The notes under the pieces were generated by a model, which saw nothing but the letters and a program-made list of their open reading frames with translations, searched no databases and had not been told where the DNA came from. Positions 39,316-48,452 of a stretch of DNA of 64,000 bases are shown here, piece after piece (position 1 is the first letter of the stretch; each line of letters starts with the position of its first letter). The position numbers and the translations under genes are program-made. This DNA comes from DATJKD01 sp963728295 (GTDB lineage Bacteria; Pseudomonadota; Gammaproteobacteria; Steroidobacterales; Steroidobacteraceae), in NCBI GenBank assembly GCA_963728295.1, contig CAVSKB010000011.1, forward strand, positions 186,001-250,000. Direction: 5' to 3'.

Positions 39316-41150
39316 AGCGCCTGCGACTCACGACCGCGCAGGCGCTGGTGCGCTTCCTGATGTCGCAGCACACGATCGTCGATGGCCGCACCGTGCCGCT
39401 GCTGCACGGAATGTTCGCGATCTTCGGTCACGGCAACGTCGCCGGGATGGGCGAGGCGCTGGCGCAGGTACGCGATCGCTTTCCGACCTTGCGTGCCCAC
39501 AACGAGCAGGCGATGGCGCACGCCGCGATCGCCTATGCGAAGGCGCATCGTCGGCGGCGCATGATGGCGTGCACGACTTCGATCGGCCCGGGCGCGACCA
39601 ACATGGTCACGGCGGCCGCACTGGCGCACGTCAACCGGCTGCCCGTGCTGCTGTTGCCGGGCGACGTATTCGCGAGTCGCCGGCCCGACCCGGTGCTGCA
39701 GCAGGTCGAGGATTTCGCCGACGGCACGGTGAGCGCGAACGACTGCTTCCGGCCGGTATCGCGCTACTGGGACCGCATCACGCGCCCCGAGCAGCTCTTG
39801 CGAGCGCTGCCCGAGGCGATTTCCGTGCTCACCGACCCGGCCGACTGCGGACCGGTCACCCTCGCGCTGCCGCAGGACGTGCAGGCGGAAGCTGCTGATT
39901 TTCCCGAGAGCTTCTTCGAGTCGCGAATGCACGTGCAGCGACGCAACGGCGCCGATGCCGCGCTCGTCTCCGAGGCCGCGCGTCGGTGGAAGCAAGCGCG
40001 GCGGCCGTTCCTGATCGCGGGGGGCGGCGTCCACTATTCCGGCGCGTGCGACGCGCTCGGGCGCTTCGCGGAGCGCTTCGGTGTCGCCGTGGCCGAGACG
40101 CAGGCAGGGAAGGGCGCACTGCGGTTTGATCATTCCTGCAACGCGGGAGCCGTCGGCGTGACCGGTTCCGCCGCGGCGAATGCGCTCGCAGCCGAAGCGG
40201 ATCTCATCGTCGCGGTCGGCACGCGGCTGCAGGACTTCACGACCGGATCCGCGGCCCTGTTCGCGAATCAAACCCGCCCGTTGATCGCGATCAACGTCTG
40301 CCGGCGCGATGGGATCAAGTATGGCGCCTTGCACCTGCAAGGCGATGCGCAGCGCACGCTCGATGAGCTCTCGCGCGAGATCGAGCCGCCGACGGACGAC
40401 GCCTGGCGGCGCCGGATCGCAGAGCTTGCGCGCGAATGGCGCGAGGCGGTGGATCGCGCAACCGCAGACGACGGTACCGATCGGCCGTCGGATGCGCAGG
40501 TGCTTGGCGCCGTCAACCGCTGGATCGGACCCGAAGGAACGGTCGTGTGCGCGGCCGGCGGCCTGCCGGGCGAGCTGCACAAGCTCTGGCGCGCCCAGGA
40601 TGCCGATGCCTATCACCTTGAGTACGGCTATTCCTGCATGGGATACGAGATCGCGGGCGGGTTGGGCGTGAAGCTCGCGCGACCCGCGCGGGAGGTCGTC
40701 GTGCTGGTGGGCGATGGCAGCTACCTGATGATGAACTCCGAGATCGCGACCTCGATCGCGCTCGGTCTCAAGCTCACGGTCGTCGTGCTCGATAACCGTG
40801 GCTTTGGATGCATCAGCCGCCTGCAGCAGGCCTGCGGCAGCGAATCCTTCAACAACCTGCTGGACGAGCCCGGGCAGCGTGCGCCGCCGATCGACTTCGC
40901 CGCGCACGCGCGGGCACTCGGTGCGGTCGCCGAGCAAGTGACGGGGATACCAGCGCTGACGGCCGCGCTCGACCGCTCACGGGGCGCGCCAGCGACTTCG
41001 GTCGTCGTGATCGAGACGAGCGCCGCACGCGCGACGGCCGACGGCGGCGCCTGGTGGGACGTCCCGGTGGCCGAGATGTCGGAGAGCGCAACAGTGCAGC
41101 GCGCTCGACGTGAATATCAGCGCCGCCTCGCCGAGAAGGGCCTCAAATGA
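39312..41150 (+). CDS. iolD: 3D-(3,5/4)-trihydroxycyclohexane-1,2-dione hydrolase IolD
   Basis: 612 residues, a thiamine-diphosphate enzyme of the acetolactate-synthase fold. The Glu that activates ThDP is in LRAHNEQAMAHAAIAYAK, the central domain starts RRPFLIAGGGVHYSG, and the ThDP/Mg motif is GDGSYLMMNSEIATSIALG running to LDNRGFG. It opens the cyclohexane ring to 5-deoxy-glucuronate. Both ends overlap neighbouring genes by 4 nt, so it is translated within the iol operon. The frame is intact. Confidence 0.95.
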   Translation: MKRLRLTTAQALVRFLMSQHTIVDGRTVPLLHGMFAIFGHGNVAGMGEALAQVRDRFPTLRAHNEQAMAHAAIAYAKAHRRRRMMACTTSIGPGATNMVTAAALAHVNRLPVLLLPGDVFASRRPDPVLQQVEDFADGTVSANDCFRPVSRYWDRITRPEQLLRALPEAISVLTDPADCGPVTLALPQDVQAEAADFPESFFESRMHVQRRNGADAALVSEAARRWKQARRPFLIAGGGVHYSGACDALGRFAERFGVAVAETQAGKGALRFDHSCNAGAVGVTGSAAANALAAEADLIVAVGTRLQDFTTGSAALFANQTRPLIAINVCRRDGIKYGALHLQGDAQRTLDELSREIEPPTDDAWRRRIAELAREWREAVDRATADDGTDRPSDAQVLGAVNRWIGPEGTVVCAAGGLPGELHKLWRAQDADAYHLEYGYSCMGYEIAGGLGVKLARPAREVVVLVGDGSYLMMNSEIATSIALGLKLTVVVLDNRGFGCISRLQQACGSESFNNLLDEPGQRAPPIDFAAHARALGAVAEQVTGIPALTAALDRSRGAPATSVVVIETSAARATADGGAWWDVPVAEMSESATVQRARREYQRRLAEKGLK

Positions 41151-42035
41151 ACGTCAGGCTGGGGATCAATCCGCTCACCTGGAGCAATGACGACATGCCT
41201 TCGCTGGGCGCGGAAATCCCGCTCGAGACCTGTCTGCGCGAAGCGCGCGCCGCGGGTTACGAGGGCGTGGAGCTCGGCCACAAGTTTCCGCGGCGTGCGG
41301 CCGAGCTCGGTCCTATCCTGGCCGAGCACGGTCTGGCGCTGGTTTCGGGCTGGTACAGCGCGCGGATGCTCGAACGTGACGTGGACAGCGAGTTTGCCGC
41401 GATGCAGCCCCACCTCGAGCTACTGATAGCGCTCGGCTGCGAGGTCATGGTGGTCGCCGAGGGCACGGGCAACATCCACGGCGATCGCGCCGCGCGTCTT
41501 TCGCAGCGGCCGTACATGCCGCGCGGCCGCTGGGAAGAATATGGCGCACGGCTCACGGAGCTCGCCGAGCGCATGCGCGGCTGCGGAATGCGCATGGCCT
41601 TCCATCACCACATGGGCACGGTGGTGCAGTCCGCGGACGATATTGACCGGCTGATGTCCTGCTCCGGGCCCGCGGTCGAGCTGCTGCTCGATACCGGCCA
41701 CATGACGTTCGCCGGCGCCGACGCGATCGAGTTCGCGCGGCGCTACGCCACCCGCATCGCGCACGTGCACTGCAAGGACTTGCGCGCAGACGTGCTCGAC
41801 GCCATGCGCAATCGCGACAGCAGCTTTCTCGACGCCGTGCTGGACGGGGTGTTCACGGTGCCGGGTGACGGCATCATCGACTTCGGCGCCGTGCTCGCGC
41901 CGCTGGCTGCGCGCCGGATATCGGGGATGGCTCGTGGTCGAGGCGGAGCAGGATCCCGCGATCGCACACCCGCTCACCTGCGCGACGCTCGGCCGGCGCA
42001 GCATGTCCGCCGCTGTGCGCCAGCACGTCGCATGA
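41147..42035 (+). CDS. iolE: Myo-inosose-2 dehydratase IolE, frameshifted near the C-terminus
   Basis: The protein starts MNVRLGINPLTWSNDDMPSL. The TIM-barrel metal ligands are visible in RMAFHHHMGTVVQS, LLLDTGHMTFAG and RIAHVHCKDLRADV. Near 41,915 one extra base ends agreement; the other frame gives AGYRGWLVVEAEQDPAIAHP and a natural end SMSAAVRQHVA at the TGA at 42,033-42,035. Restored length is about 296 residues, the usual size. IolE removes water from 2-keto-myo-inositol before IolD. The next gene starts within its stop (ATGA). Confidence 0.92.
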
Positions 42036-43425
42036 CTCAGCGCCCGGGTCGTGCCGTCGCGGATCTTCTGCGCCGGCGTGTGCTGCAGGCAACGATCGCG
42101 CTGCCAGCGCTCGGGACGCGTGGCGCGCTTGCGGCGGAACTCGGCTACCCCCGCGTGATGCAGGGACCGATGGTCGGCGCGGTCACCGCCACGTCGATCC
42201 TGGTCTGGGCGCGTGTGAGCGGGCCGCACTCGAGTCGAGGTCGAGTACTCGCACCGAGCCAGGCCTTTCTGCATACGAGGCGCACGCCAGCCGTGGCCGC
42301 GCGTGCCGAAGACGACTACACCGTGCGCATCGAGTTGCCCGGCCTGTCGGCGGCGACGCGCTACTGGTACCGCGTGCTGCTCGATGGGCAGGACGGCGCG
42401 CTACGGGCGGGTGCCGTACTCCGCGCGCACCGCACCCGCGGGCCGCGCGCCGGTGCGCATCGCGTTCGGCTCCTGCGCGCGCGTGCAGCTTGATCGCGAG
42501 CAGCGGATCTTCGATGCGGTGAGGCAGGCCGAGCCGGACCTCTTCGTCTGGCTGGGCGACAACATCTACGGTGACAGCGAACGGCCAGAGCTGCTTCGCG
42601 GAGGAATACCGTCGCCAGCGCAATGTGGCGGCGCTCGAGCCGCTGCTTGCCACCGTGCCGCAGACTCGCGACCTGGGACGATCACGATTTCGGTCTCAAC
42701 AATGCCGACCGAACGTACTCGGCGCGCACCGATTCACTCCGCGTGTTTCGCAACTACTGGGCGAATCCGGCCAGCGGGCTGCCCGAGACGCCCGGGCGTC
42801 TTCTTCCGTTACGAGTACGCGGGCGTGGATCTTTTCATGCTCGACGGCCGCTACTATCGCGACCCGAATACGTCGACCCGATGGTCCCGGCAAGACGATG
42901 CTCGGACCCGCGCAGCTGGCGTGGCTCGAGACGGGACTGCTGCGCGAGCCGCTGCGCCCTTCAAGCTGCTGGTGTCGCGGCAGCGGCTGGTCGATGGCCG
43001 ATGGGCCGAAGGGCGACACCTGGGGCGGCTTTCCGTGGCGAGCGCAACCGTCTGTTCGACTTCATCCGTGACCAGCGCATCGAGGGCGTCGTGCTGCTGT
43101 CCGGGCGACGCGCACATCGGCGAAGCTCAACTGCATCCGCTGGTCTGAACGCGGTGGCTACGACTTTTACGACCTCGTGAGCTCGCCGCTCGCGCAGGCG
43201 ACCAGCATCAGCTTCGCAAGCCAGACGCCCGAGCATCGCGTGCGGCCGGTGTATTCCGGCGGGGTAAATTTCGGGCTGCTCGACTTCGAGTGGGAACCCG
43301 AGCCGCGGCTGCACTTCACGCTTCGCAACGGTCGTGGCGAGTCTGTGTGGAAGCCGCTTACCCTCGCGGCGAGCGAGCTCGTAAACGGCCGCGCAACGTG
43401 CCTTGAGAAGACGATTACTGGTTGA
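42032..43425 (+). CDS. PhoD-like alkaline phosphatase/phosphodiesterase, heavily frameshifted
   Basis: The start carries a Tat-like signal (LLRRRVLQATIALPALG, cleavage near ALAA) followed by MVGAVTATSILVWARVSG. Later pieces in shifting frames are RVEVEYSHRA, DDYTVRIELPGLSAATRYWYR, VRIAFGSCARVQLDREQRIF, FVWLGDNIYGD, ATWDDHDFGLNNADRTY, FFRYEYAGVDLFMLDGRYYRD, KGDTWGGF, GDAHIGE and LLDFEWEPEPRLHFTLRN. Order and content match PhoD enzymes (Fe/Ca phosphatases with GDNIY and WDDHDFG motifs). At least eight indels are needed to read it through; if real, this is a dead gene. Placed after iolE, it could release phosphate outside the cytoplasm. Confidence 0.78.
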
Positions 43426-43491
43426 GCTCGCCGGCGCTCGGCGTGGGTTGTAGCTCGTCGCAGCTCGGCCCGGCTGTCTCGCGGGCCGGTT

Positions 43492-43906
43492 ACCACGATC
43501 GACGAACGTTACAGGGCTGAAGAGGCTGCCCCGCACGTCTTGTCGGAGCGCACCGCATCGTCGGTGGTATCGCGGAATCGTTGCGGAGTCATCGCTTCAG
43601 AGTGCCCGCGACGTCTACCTGTAGCGGCTCGAGCGTGCTTGCGGCCCACGAGACACCCGGTCCAAACGCCGGCTCGCCGATGCCACGGCGGGGTCGCGAG
43701 CCGGCGCGTGGACGTGGTGGTATCCCAGCCGCGAAGCAGGCCTCCGTCCCCACAGTTGGACGTTGCGGGCACTCTTGGCGAAGGGCTGCCTCGACGATTC
43801 CGCGATACCGGCAGCGATCCGGCGCTCGCCGACAGCACGTGCGGGGCACCCTCTGACCGCTGTGCACCGTTCGTCGATCGTGGTGCGCGGCTGGGATACC
43901 ACCACG
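43492..43906. repeat. MITE-like element with perfect 21-bp terminal inverted repeats beside a decayed inverted copy
   Basis: Positions 43,713-43,733 and 43,886-43,906 are perfect 21-bp inverted repeats (CGTGGTGGTATCCCAGCCGC plus G) bounding a 194-bp unit with no credible gene. A diverged copy of the inner part lies to the left in opposite orientation, so 43,492-43,884 is a long imperfect palindrome centred near 43,687. Exact paired blocks are 43,492-43,508 with 43,868-43,884, 43,566-43,581 with 43,794-43,809, 43,599-43,609 with 43,765-43,775 and 43,667-43,677 with 43,696-43,706. Open frames here follow the palindrome on both strands and look non-coding. I see nothing else in the 43,426-43,968 gap. 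Confidence 0.7.
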
Positions 43907-43968
43907 GCCGCGCGTCGGCGAGCAACCACTATTGGCCAGGCAGCAGCCACCAGCACGGCCCCAGGCGG

Positions 43969-46027
43969 TTAGTCGGACAGTTTCAACGCGGCCGCGATCC
44001 GCGACCAGGGCACGAGCTTGAAGTTCTGCCGATCGGCAGGGGTCAGATTGCGCCCGTCCTGCACTACGAGTACGCCGTGCTCGAAACCAGCGCCCAGCGG
44101 CGTGCTCGTGACGTCCAGCCCGTCGGTCTCGGACGCACCGTCGATGCCGAGGTCCTCGTTCGCCACGATGTGGAACTTGCCGACGAACGCGTTCGCACCC
44201 TCGCGGCGATACACGGCGTAGTTGTCCTCGCCCTGGTTTGACACGACGAGATAACCGGTTCCGCCCGCGCCACGCCAGAGACTGATACCTTCGACGTCGG
44301 CGGTGAGGTTACCGTCCTCGGTTGTGTCCACTGCGGTCCGCTCGGAGCCGGTCCCAGGCTCGGCGCCGTATTTCCAGAGCCCCGTATCTTCCTCACCGAC
44401 GTAAAGCCAGCCGAACTCGTCATCCGCGACGCAGCCCTCGGCCTGCGAGCCCACCTTGAAGATCGCGCACTCGCGTGGCGCGCACCCGGCCGCGGCGCTC
44501 TTCCAGCCGCCACTGACGCATCAGGCCGGTATCCGCGTCGTTGACGAACAGGTAGAAGCGTCCATTGCGCGGGTTCCGGTACAGGCAGGCGCCATAAGGA
44601 TCGCTCAGGCCCGTGGCGGAGTCCTCGACCTCGAGCGCGACCAGCCGTCGCGCAGCAGCCTCGATCCGGTACAGCGCAATCGTCTTGCTGGTGCGGTTGC
44701 TGGCCGCGACCAGCGGCACGCGTTGTCCATCGAATGGGAACCCATCGCGGAGGTCGACGTTGTTCATTCGTCCGTCCGGCAGCGTCTGGATGCGGCGCCC
44801 CGAAAGATCGTAGACCTCGAGCCCCAGCTTCTTGTTTGCGCCAATGATCAAGCTCTGCGCCGCATCGGCCGGGTTCACCCAGATCGCGGGGTCGTCCGCG
44901 GCATCACCGTAAGTCGAAACGGGTTCGGTCTCGACCGTCGGTTCGACGATGATCGCGGTGGGGCGGGGCACGTCGCGATCGGGTGCAGCGGTGCGTGTGG
45001 CGAGACCCAGGGGGCCGGCCAGATCTGAGAACGAGATCAACTTGTAATTGGCGTAGGCGTCGCCGTTGTCCTCGTCGGTGACTGCGAGCAGGCCGCCGTC
45101 GAATCCGGGCAGCGAGCCCGATACGAGCGCGAGTCCCTCGACTTCGCCGACCGCAGGTATCGCACCGCTTGCGGCGAGAGTGATCGCACCCAGCGATTTT
45201 CCTTCCAGATCATAGATACGCAGGGCGCCTTGCCCGACGTCGGTCGCAAGGGCATACGCGCTCGCGGTATCCGCGCGATAGATTGCGACGCCCTTTACCT
45301 CCTCCTTGATCGTTCCGAGGGGCGCGAGCGCATCGAGCTGAGCAGGCGTCGCGTCCGACTCCGGCTCGGCGGCGATGCGCCAGAGACCCGTCGTCTCGAC
45401 CGACACGACCACCGTCTGCGTCGCATCGTCGACGGCGCAGGGACCCGCTCCGCGGCCGAGAGGAACGCGCCGGATCAGGGCGGCGGTAATGCCGCCATCC
45501 TGGGCATGCAGCTCGAGCTGATCGAGATCTCCGTCGTCGGTGCTGACGAGCGCGTAGGTCTTGCCTGTGACCGGGCTTCGGTAACTGCAGAGACCGGTCA
45601 CCTCTGCGCCGAGCTCGACCGCTTTGCCCGGCACGGGCGCCAGCTGCCGGCTTGCGGGATCGACCGTGAAGAAATGCAGCTTCGCCCGCGAAACGTCCAC
45701 GGCAAGCACGAGATCGACAGCGCGACCGTCGATCGGCACGCCGTAGCGCACCTCGACGAACTCCACATGGGGGTCTGGGACCCGCTGCAGCGCCGCACCA
45801 TCCAGGCCGAATATCTCGAGACCTGCAGTCCCGCCGGCACCCAGCACGAGACTCCGCTGTGGCTCCGCCGGATGCACCCAGATCGCGACGTCATTCGCCG
45901 CATCCTGCAGACTGGGGGCGGTCTGCAGCCGGGGCGCGACGGCAAGCGGCGGGCCGGTTTCCGCGGCCGCCGCCAGCGCCGCGACGCAACACAGCAAGGG
46001 CAACAGGGTTGCGGTCATGCGGGACAT
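43969..46027 (-). CDS. Two-domain beta-propeller phytase (3-phytase), frameshifted
   Basis: A signal peptide (LLPLLCCVAALAAAAE) precedes two propeller domains. The C-terminal domain (start near 45,000 reading left) is canonical: DAADDPAIWVNPADAAQSL, IGANKKLGLEVYDLSG, MNNVDLRDGFPFDG, NDADTGLMRQW, GCVADDEFGWLYVGEEDTGL, DVEGISLW and LVVSNQGEDNYAVYRR, with Ca- and phosphate-binding residues. The N-terminal domain (QDAANDVAIWVHP, then GAGGTAGLEIFG) is clearly related but has lost the NKK and NNVD residues. One extra base near 44,450 splits the C-terminal domain. The enzyme releases phosphate from phytate outside the cytoplasm. It is transcribed divergently from the organophosphate transporter and shares its operators. 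Confidence 0.9.
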
Positions 46028-46066
46028 GGGCGGGTCCTTCAGGCCGGACGTCGGTACGGACCGTAT

Positions 46067-46110
46067 GGAATTTGAATTCTAAACATCTATGCTCGTAGAA
46101 TCAAAATTTC
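46067..46110. promoter_or_regulatory. Divergent promoters with paired RpiR/IolR-type operators
   Basis: GGAATTTGAATTCT (46,067-46,080) and AGAATCAAAATTTC (46,097-46,110) start 30 bp apart, the same spacing as at the TonB-receptor promoter. For the phytase (minus strand) TTGATT (46,104-46,099) and TAGAAT (46,081-46,076) are 17 nt apart. For the transporter (plus) TTGAAT (46,072-46,077) and TAGAAT (46,096-46,101) are 18 nt apart. The boxes overlap both promoters, so one repressor could shut both. The stretch is far more AT-rich than its surroundings. Confidence 0.65.
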
Positions 46111-46162
46111 ATCCACCCTGTTTGGTACGGCTGGTGTCACGCATATATATGCGAGGGGTCGA

Positions 46163-47517
46163 GTGAACGGGCTTTTGCGCGCATTCGCCACCGGCCCGGA
46201 CCGTCCCCTGATCGCCGATCGGGGGCGTATCGATGCGCTTTTCCGAAGCTATCGCATACGGGTGATGCTTGCCATCACGGTGGGTTATGCGTTCGCGTAC
46301 ACCTGCCGGCTCGCGCTCTCGATCGTCAAGAAGCCGCTGATCGATGCCGGGATCTTCTCGCCGGCCGAGCTCGGGTTGATCGGCTCCGCGCTGTTGTACA
46401 CCTATGCGCTCGGCAAGCTCGTCAACGGGTTTCTGGCCGATCACGCCAACATCCGGGTGTTCTTCGCTTTCGGCGTCCTGGTGTCGGCGCTTATCAACAT
46501 CGCGATGGGTTTTTCGACACTGCTGTGGTTATCCGTCGCGCTGTGGGCGCTCAACGGCTGGTTCCAGGGTTTCGGCGCACCCTCGGGTGTCGTCTCGCTG
46601 GCGCAGTGGTTCGGAAACCGCGAGCGAGGTCGTTACTACGGCATCTGGAGCACTGCTCACTCGATGGGCGAGGGGCTCACCTTCGTCGCCATCGGCGCGC
46701 TGGTTAGCGCATTCGGCTGGCGCGCAGGCTTCTGGGGTCCCGGCCTGCTGTGCATCGTGGCCGCTGCGGCGATCTATCTGCTGCTCGGGGACCGGCCGCG
46801 GACGATGGGGCTGCCGACCGTCGCCGACTGGCGCAACGATCACTACGCTGGATCGAAGGAGTCGCACGGTGCGCCGAGCGGCGGCGTGCTGCGGCAGCAG
46901 CTCGCGGTTCTCGCGATACCGGCGATCTGGGTACTCGCCGTCTCGAGCGCGACTGATGTACGTGACGCGCTACGCGATCAACAGCTGGGGCGTGCTCTAC
47001 CTGCAGGAGACGCGCGGCTATTCGCTGGTCGAGGCCGGCGGATTCCTGATGGCGAGCACGCTCGCTGGCATCGTGGGCTGCGTCGCCTTCGGCTTTGTCT
47101 CGGACAAGGCGTTCGGCGCGCGGCGTCCGCCGGCCAACCTGCTGTTCGCCCTGATCGAGCTCGCCGGTCTCGCGCTGATCTTCTTCGGTCCTCGCGGCCA
47201 CGCCTGGCTCACTCTCGCATTCGTGCTCTACGGCGTGGGTCTCAACGGGCTCGTCACCTCGCTCGGCGGGTTGTTCGCGGTCGACATCGCTCCCAAGCGG
47301 GTCGCCGGCGCCGTGATGGGTGTCGTCGGGATCATGAGCTACCTCGGCGCCGCGTTGCAGGAGAACCTGAGCGGGCACCTGATCGAGCGCGGCATGACCG
47401 TGGTCGACGGCGTCCGCAGCTATGACTTCGGGCCGGCAATTGCGCTTCTGGATAGGAACGTCCGTGGTGTCGATGCTGCTGGTCTTGAGCCTCTGGCGCG
47501 TGCGTCTGCGCGACTGA
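46163..47517 (+). CDS. OPA-family organophosphate transporter (GlpT/UhpT-like MFS), frameshifted
   Basis: A GTG start, then twelve membrane helices. Family signatures include GYAFAYTCRLALSIVKKPLI, ALLYTYALGKLVNGFLAD, LNGWFQGFGAPSGVVSLAQWF, ERGRYYGIWSTAHSMGEG and YAINSWGVLYLQETRGYS. Frames change near 46,945 (before MYVTRYAINSWG) and near 47,445 (before FWIGTSVVSMLLVLSLWRVR, which ends naturally at 47,515-47,517). Restored length is about 451 residues. OPA carriers exchange an organic phosphate for inorganic phosphate at the inner membrane. Sharing a promoter region with the phytase, this one may import an inositol phosphate or similar ester; that is inference. Confidence 0.85.
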
Positions 47518-47557
47518 GCGACATGGTGTCCATACCTGGAGAGGGGAGAATCGAGCA

Positions 47558-48452
47558 GTGAGCATGAGCGGCGCGGCATACGACCTGGTGACGGTCGGCA
47601 ATTACACCAAGGACACGATCGTGACCACGACCGGCACGCGCCACGTCGATGGCGGCGGCTACAGCTATGCGGCGCACGCCGCGCGGCTCGCCGGGATACG
47701 CGTCGCGGCGGTGACGCGGCTCGCCGCCGAGGACCGCGGCGTGGCGGCGCCGCTGCGCGCGGTCGGCGTCGACGTCTTCACCTACGACTCCCCGAGCTCG
47801 ACGCTGATGCGCCTGGAGTACCCGACCGCGAACGTCGACGAGCGGATACTGACCGTCGCCGCGGTCGCCGACCCGATTGCCGAGACGCACATCCGCGACC
47901 TTCGATCACGCGCGTTTCTCGTGAGCGCCTCCGTGCGCGGCGAGGTTCCGCTCGCGGTTCTGCGGGTCCTGCGCGAACGCGCGGAGTTGCTCGCGCTCGA
48001 CGTCCAGGGCTATGTGCGCGTCGTTACCGCCGCGGGCCGGCTCGCGTACGAGACATGGCCGGAGCAAGCGGCGGTGCTCGCGCTCGTCGACGTGCTCAAG
48101 ACCGATGCGGTCGAGGCCGAGTTCCTGACCGGGCACTCCGATATCCAGGCCGCCGCCCGCGCGCTCGCGGCCTTCGGCCCGCGTGAGATCGTGCTCACGC
48201 ACAAGGACGGGCTGCTGGTGCTGGCCTCGGGTCAGGTGCACGAGGCGCCGTTTGTACCGCGGCCGTTGCGCGGTCGAAGCGGCCGCGGCGACACGTGCGT
48301 CGGCTCGTACACCTCGCGACGACTGGCCGCGTCGTCCGCCGACGCGACGCGCTGGGCCGCCGCAGTGACCACGCTCAAGCTGGAAGCCGAAGGGCCGGTG
48401 CGCGGCACGCGCCGAGGACGTCGCCGCAATCCTGGCGGACCGCTACGCATGA
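47558..48452 (+). CDS. PfkB-family kinase with GRGD catalytic loop, frameshifted at the C-terminus
   Basis: About 298 residues, read from the GTG at 47,558 with AGGGGAG 9 nt upstream. It has the ribokinase opening YDLVTVGNYTKDTIVTTTG and the sugar-site GGGYSYAAHAARLAG; the anion-hole loop is RGRSGRGDTCVGSYTSRRL rather than the usual GAGD. One extra base near 48,413 separates the last residues (AEDVAAILADRYA) from the body. GRGD-type PfkB enzymes include kinases reported to act on inositol, but I cannot prove the substrate by eye. It follows the transporter by 40 nt and overlaps the lipoprotein phosphatase start (ATGA). Confidence 0.78.

Noticed and set aside
39264..40937. A 557-codon minus-strand open frame opposite iolD
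   Set aside because: IolD on the plus strand is complete with ThDP motifs; the reverse frame has no recognisable domain.
43509..44241. Overlapping open frames on both strands within and beside the inverted-repeat region
   Set aside because: They follow the palindrome, have no ribosome sites and no family resemblance; the repeat explains them better.
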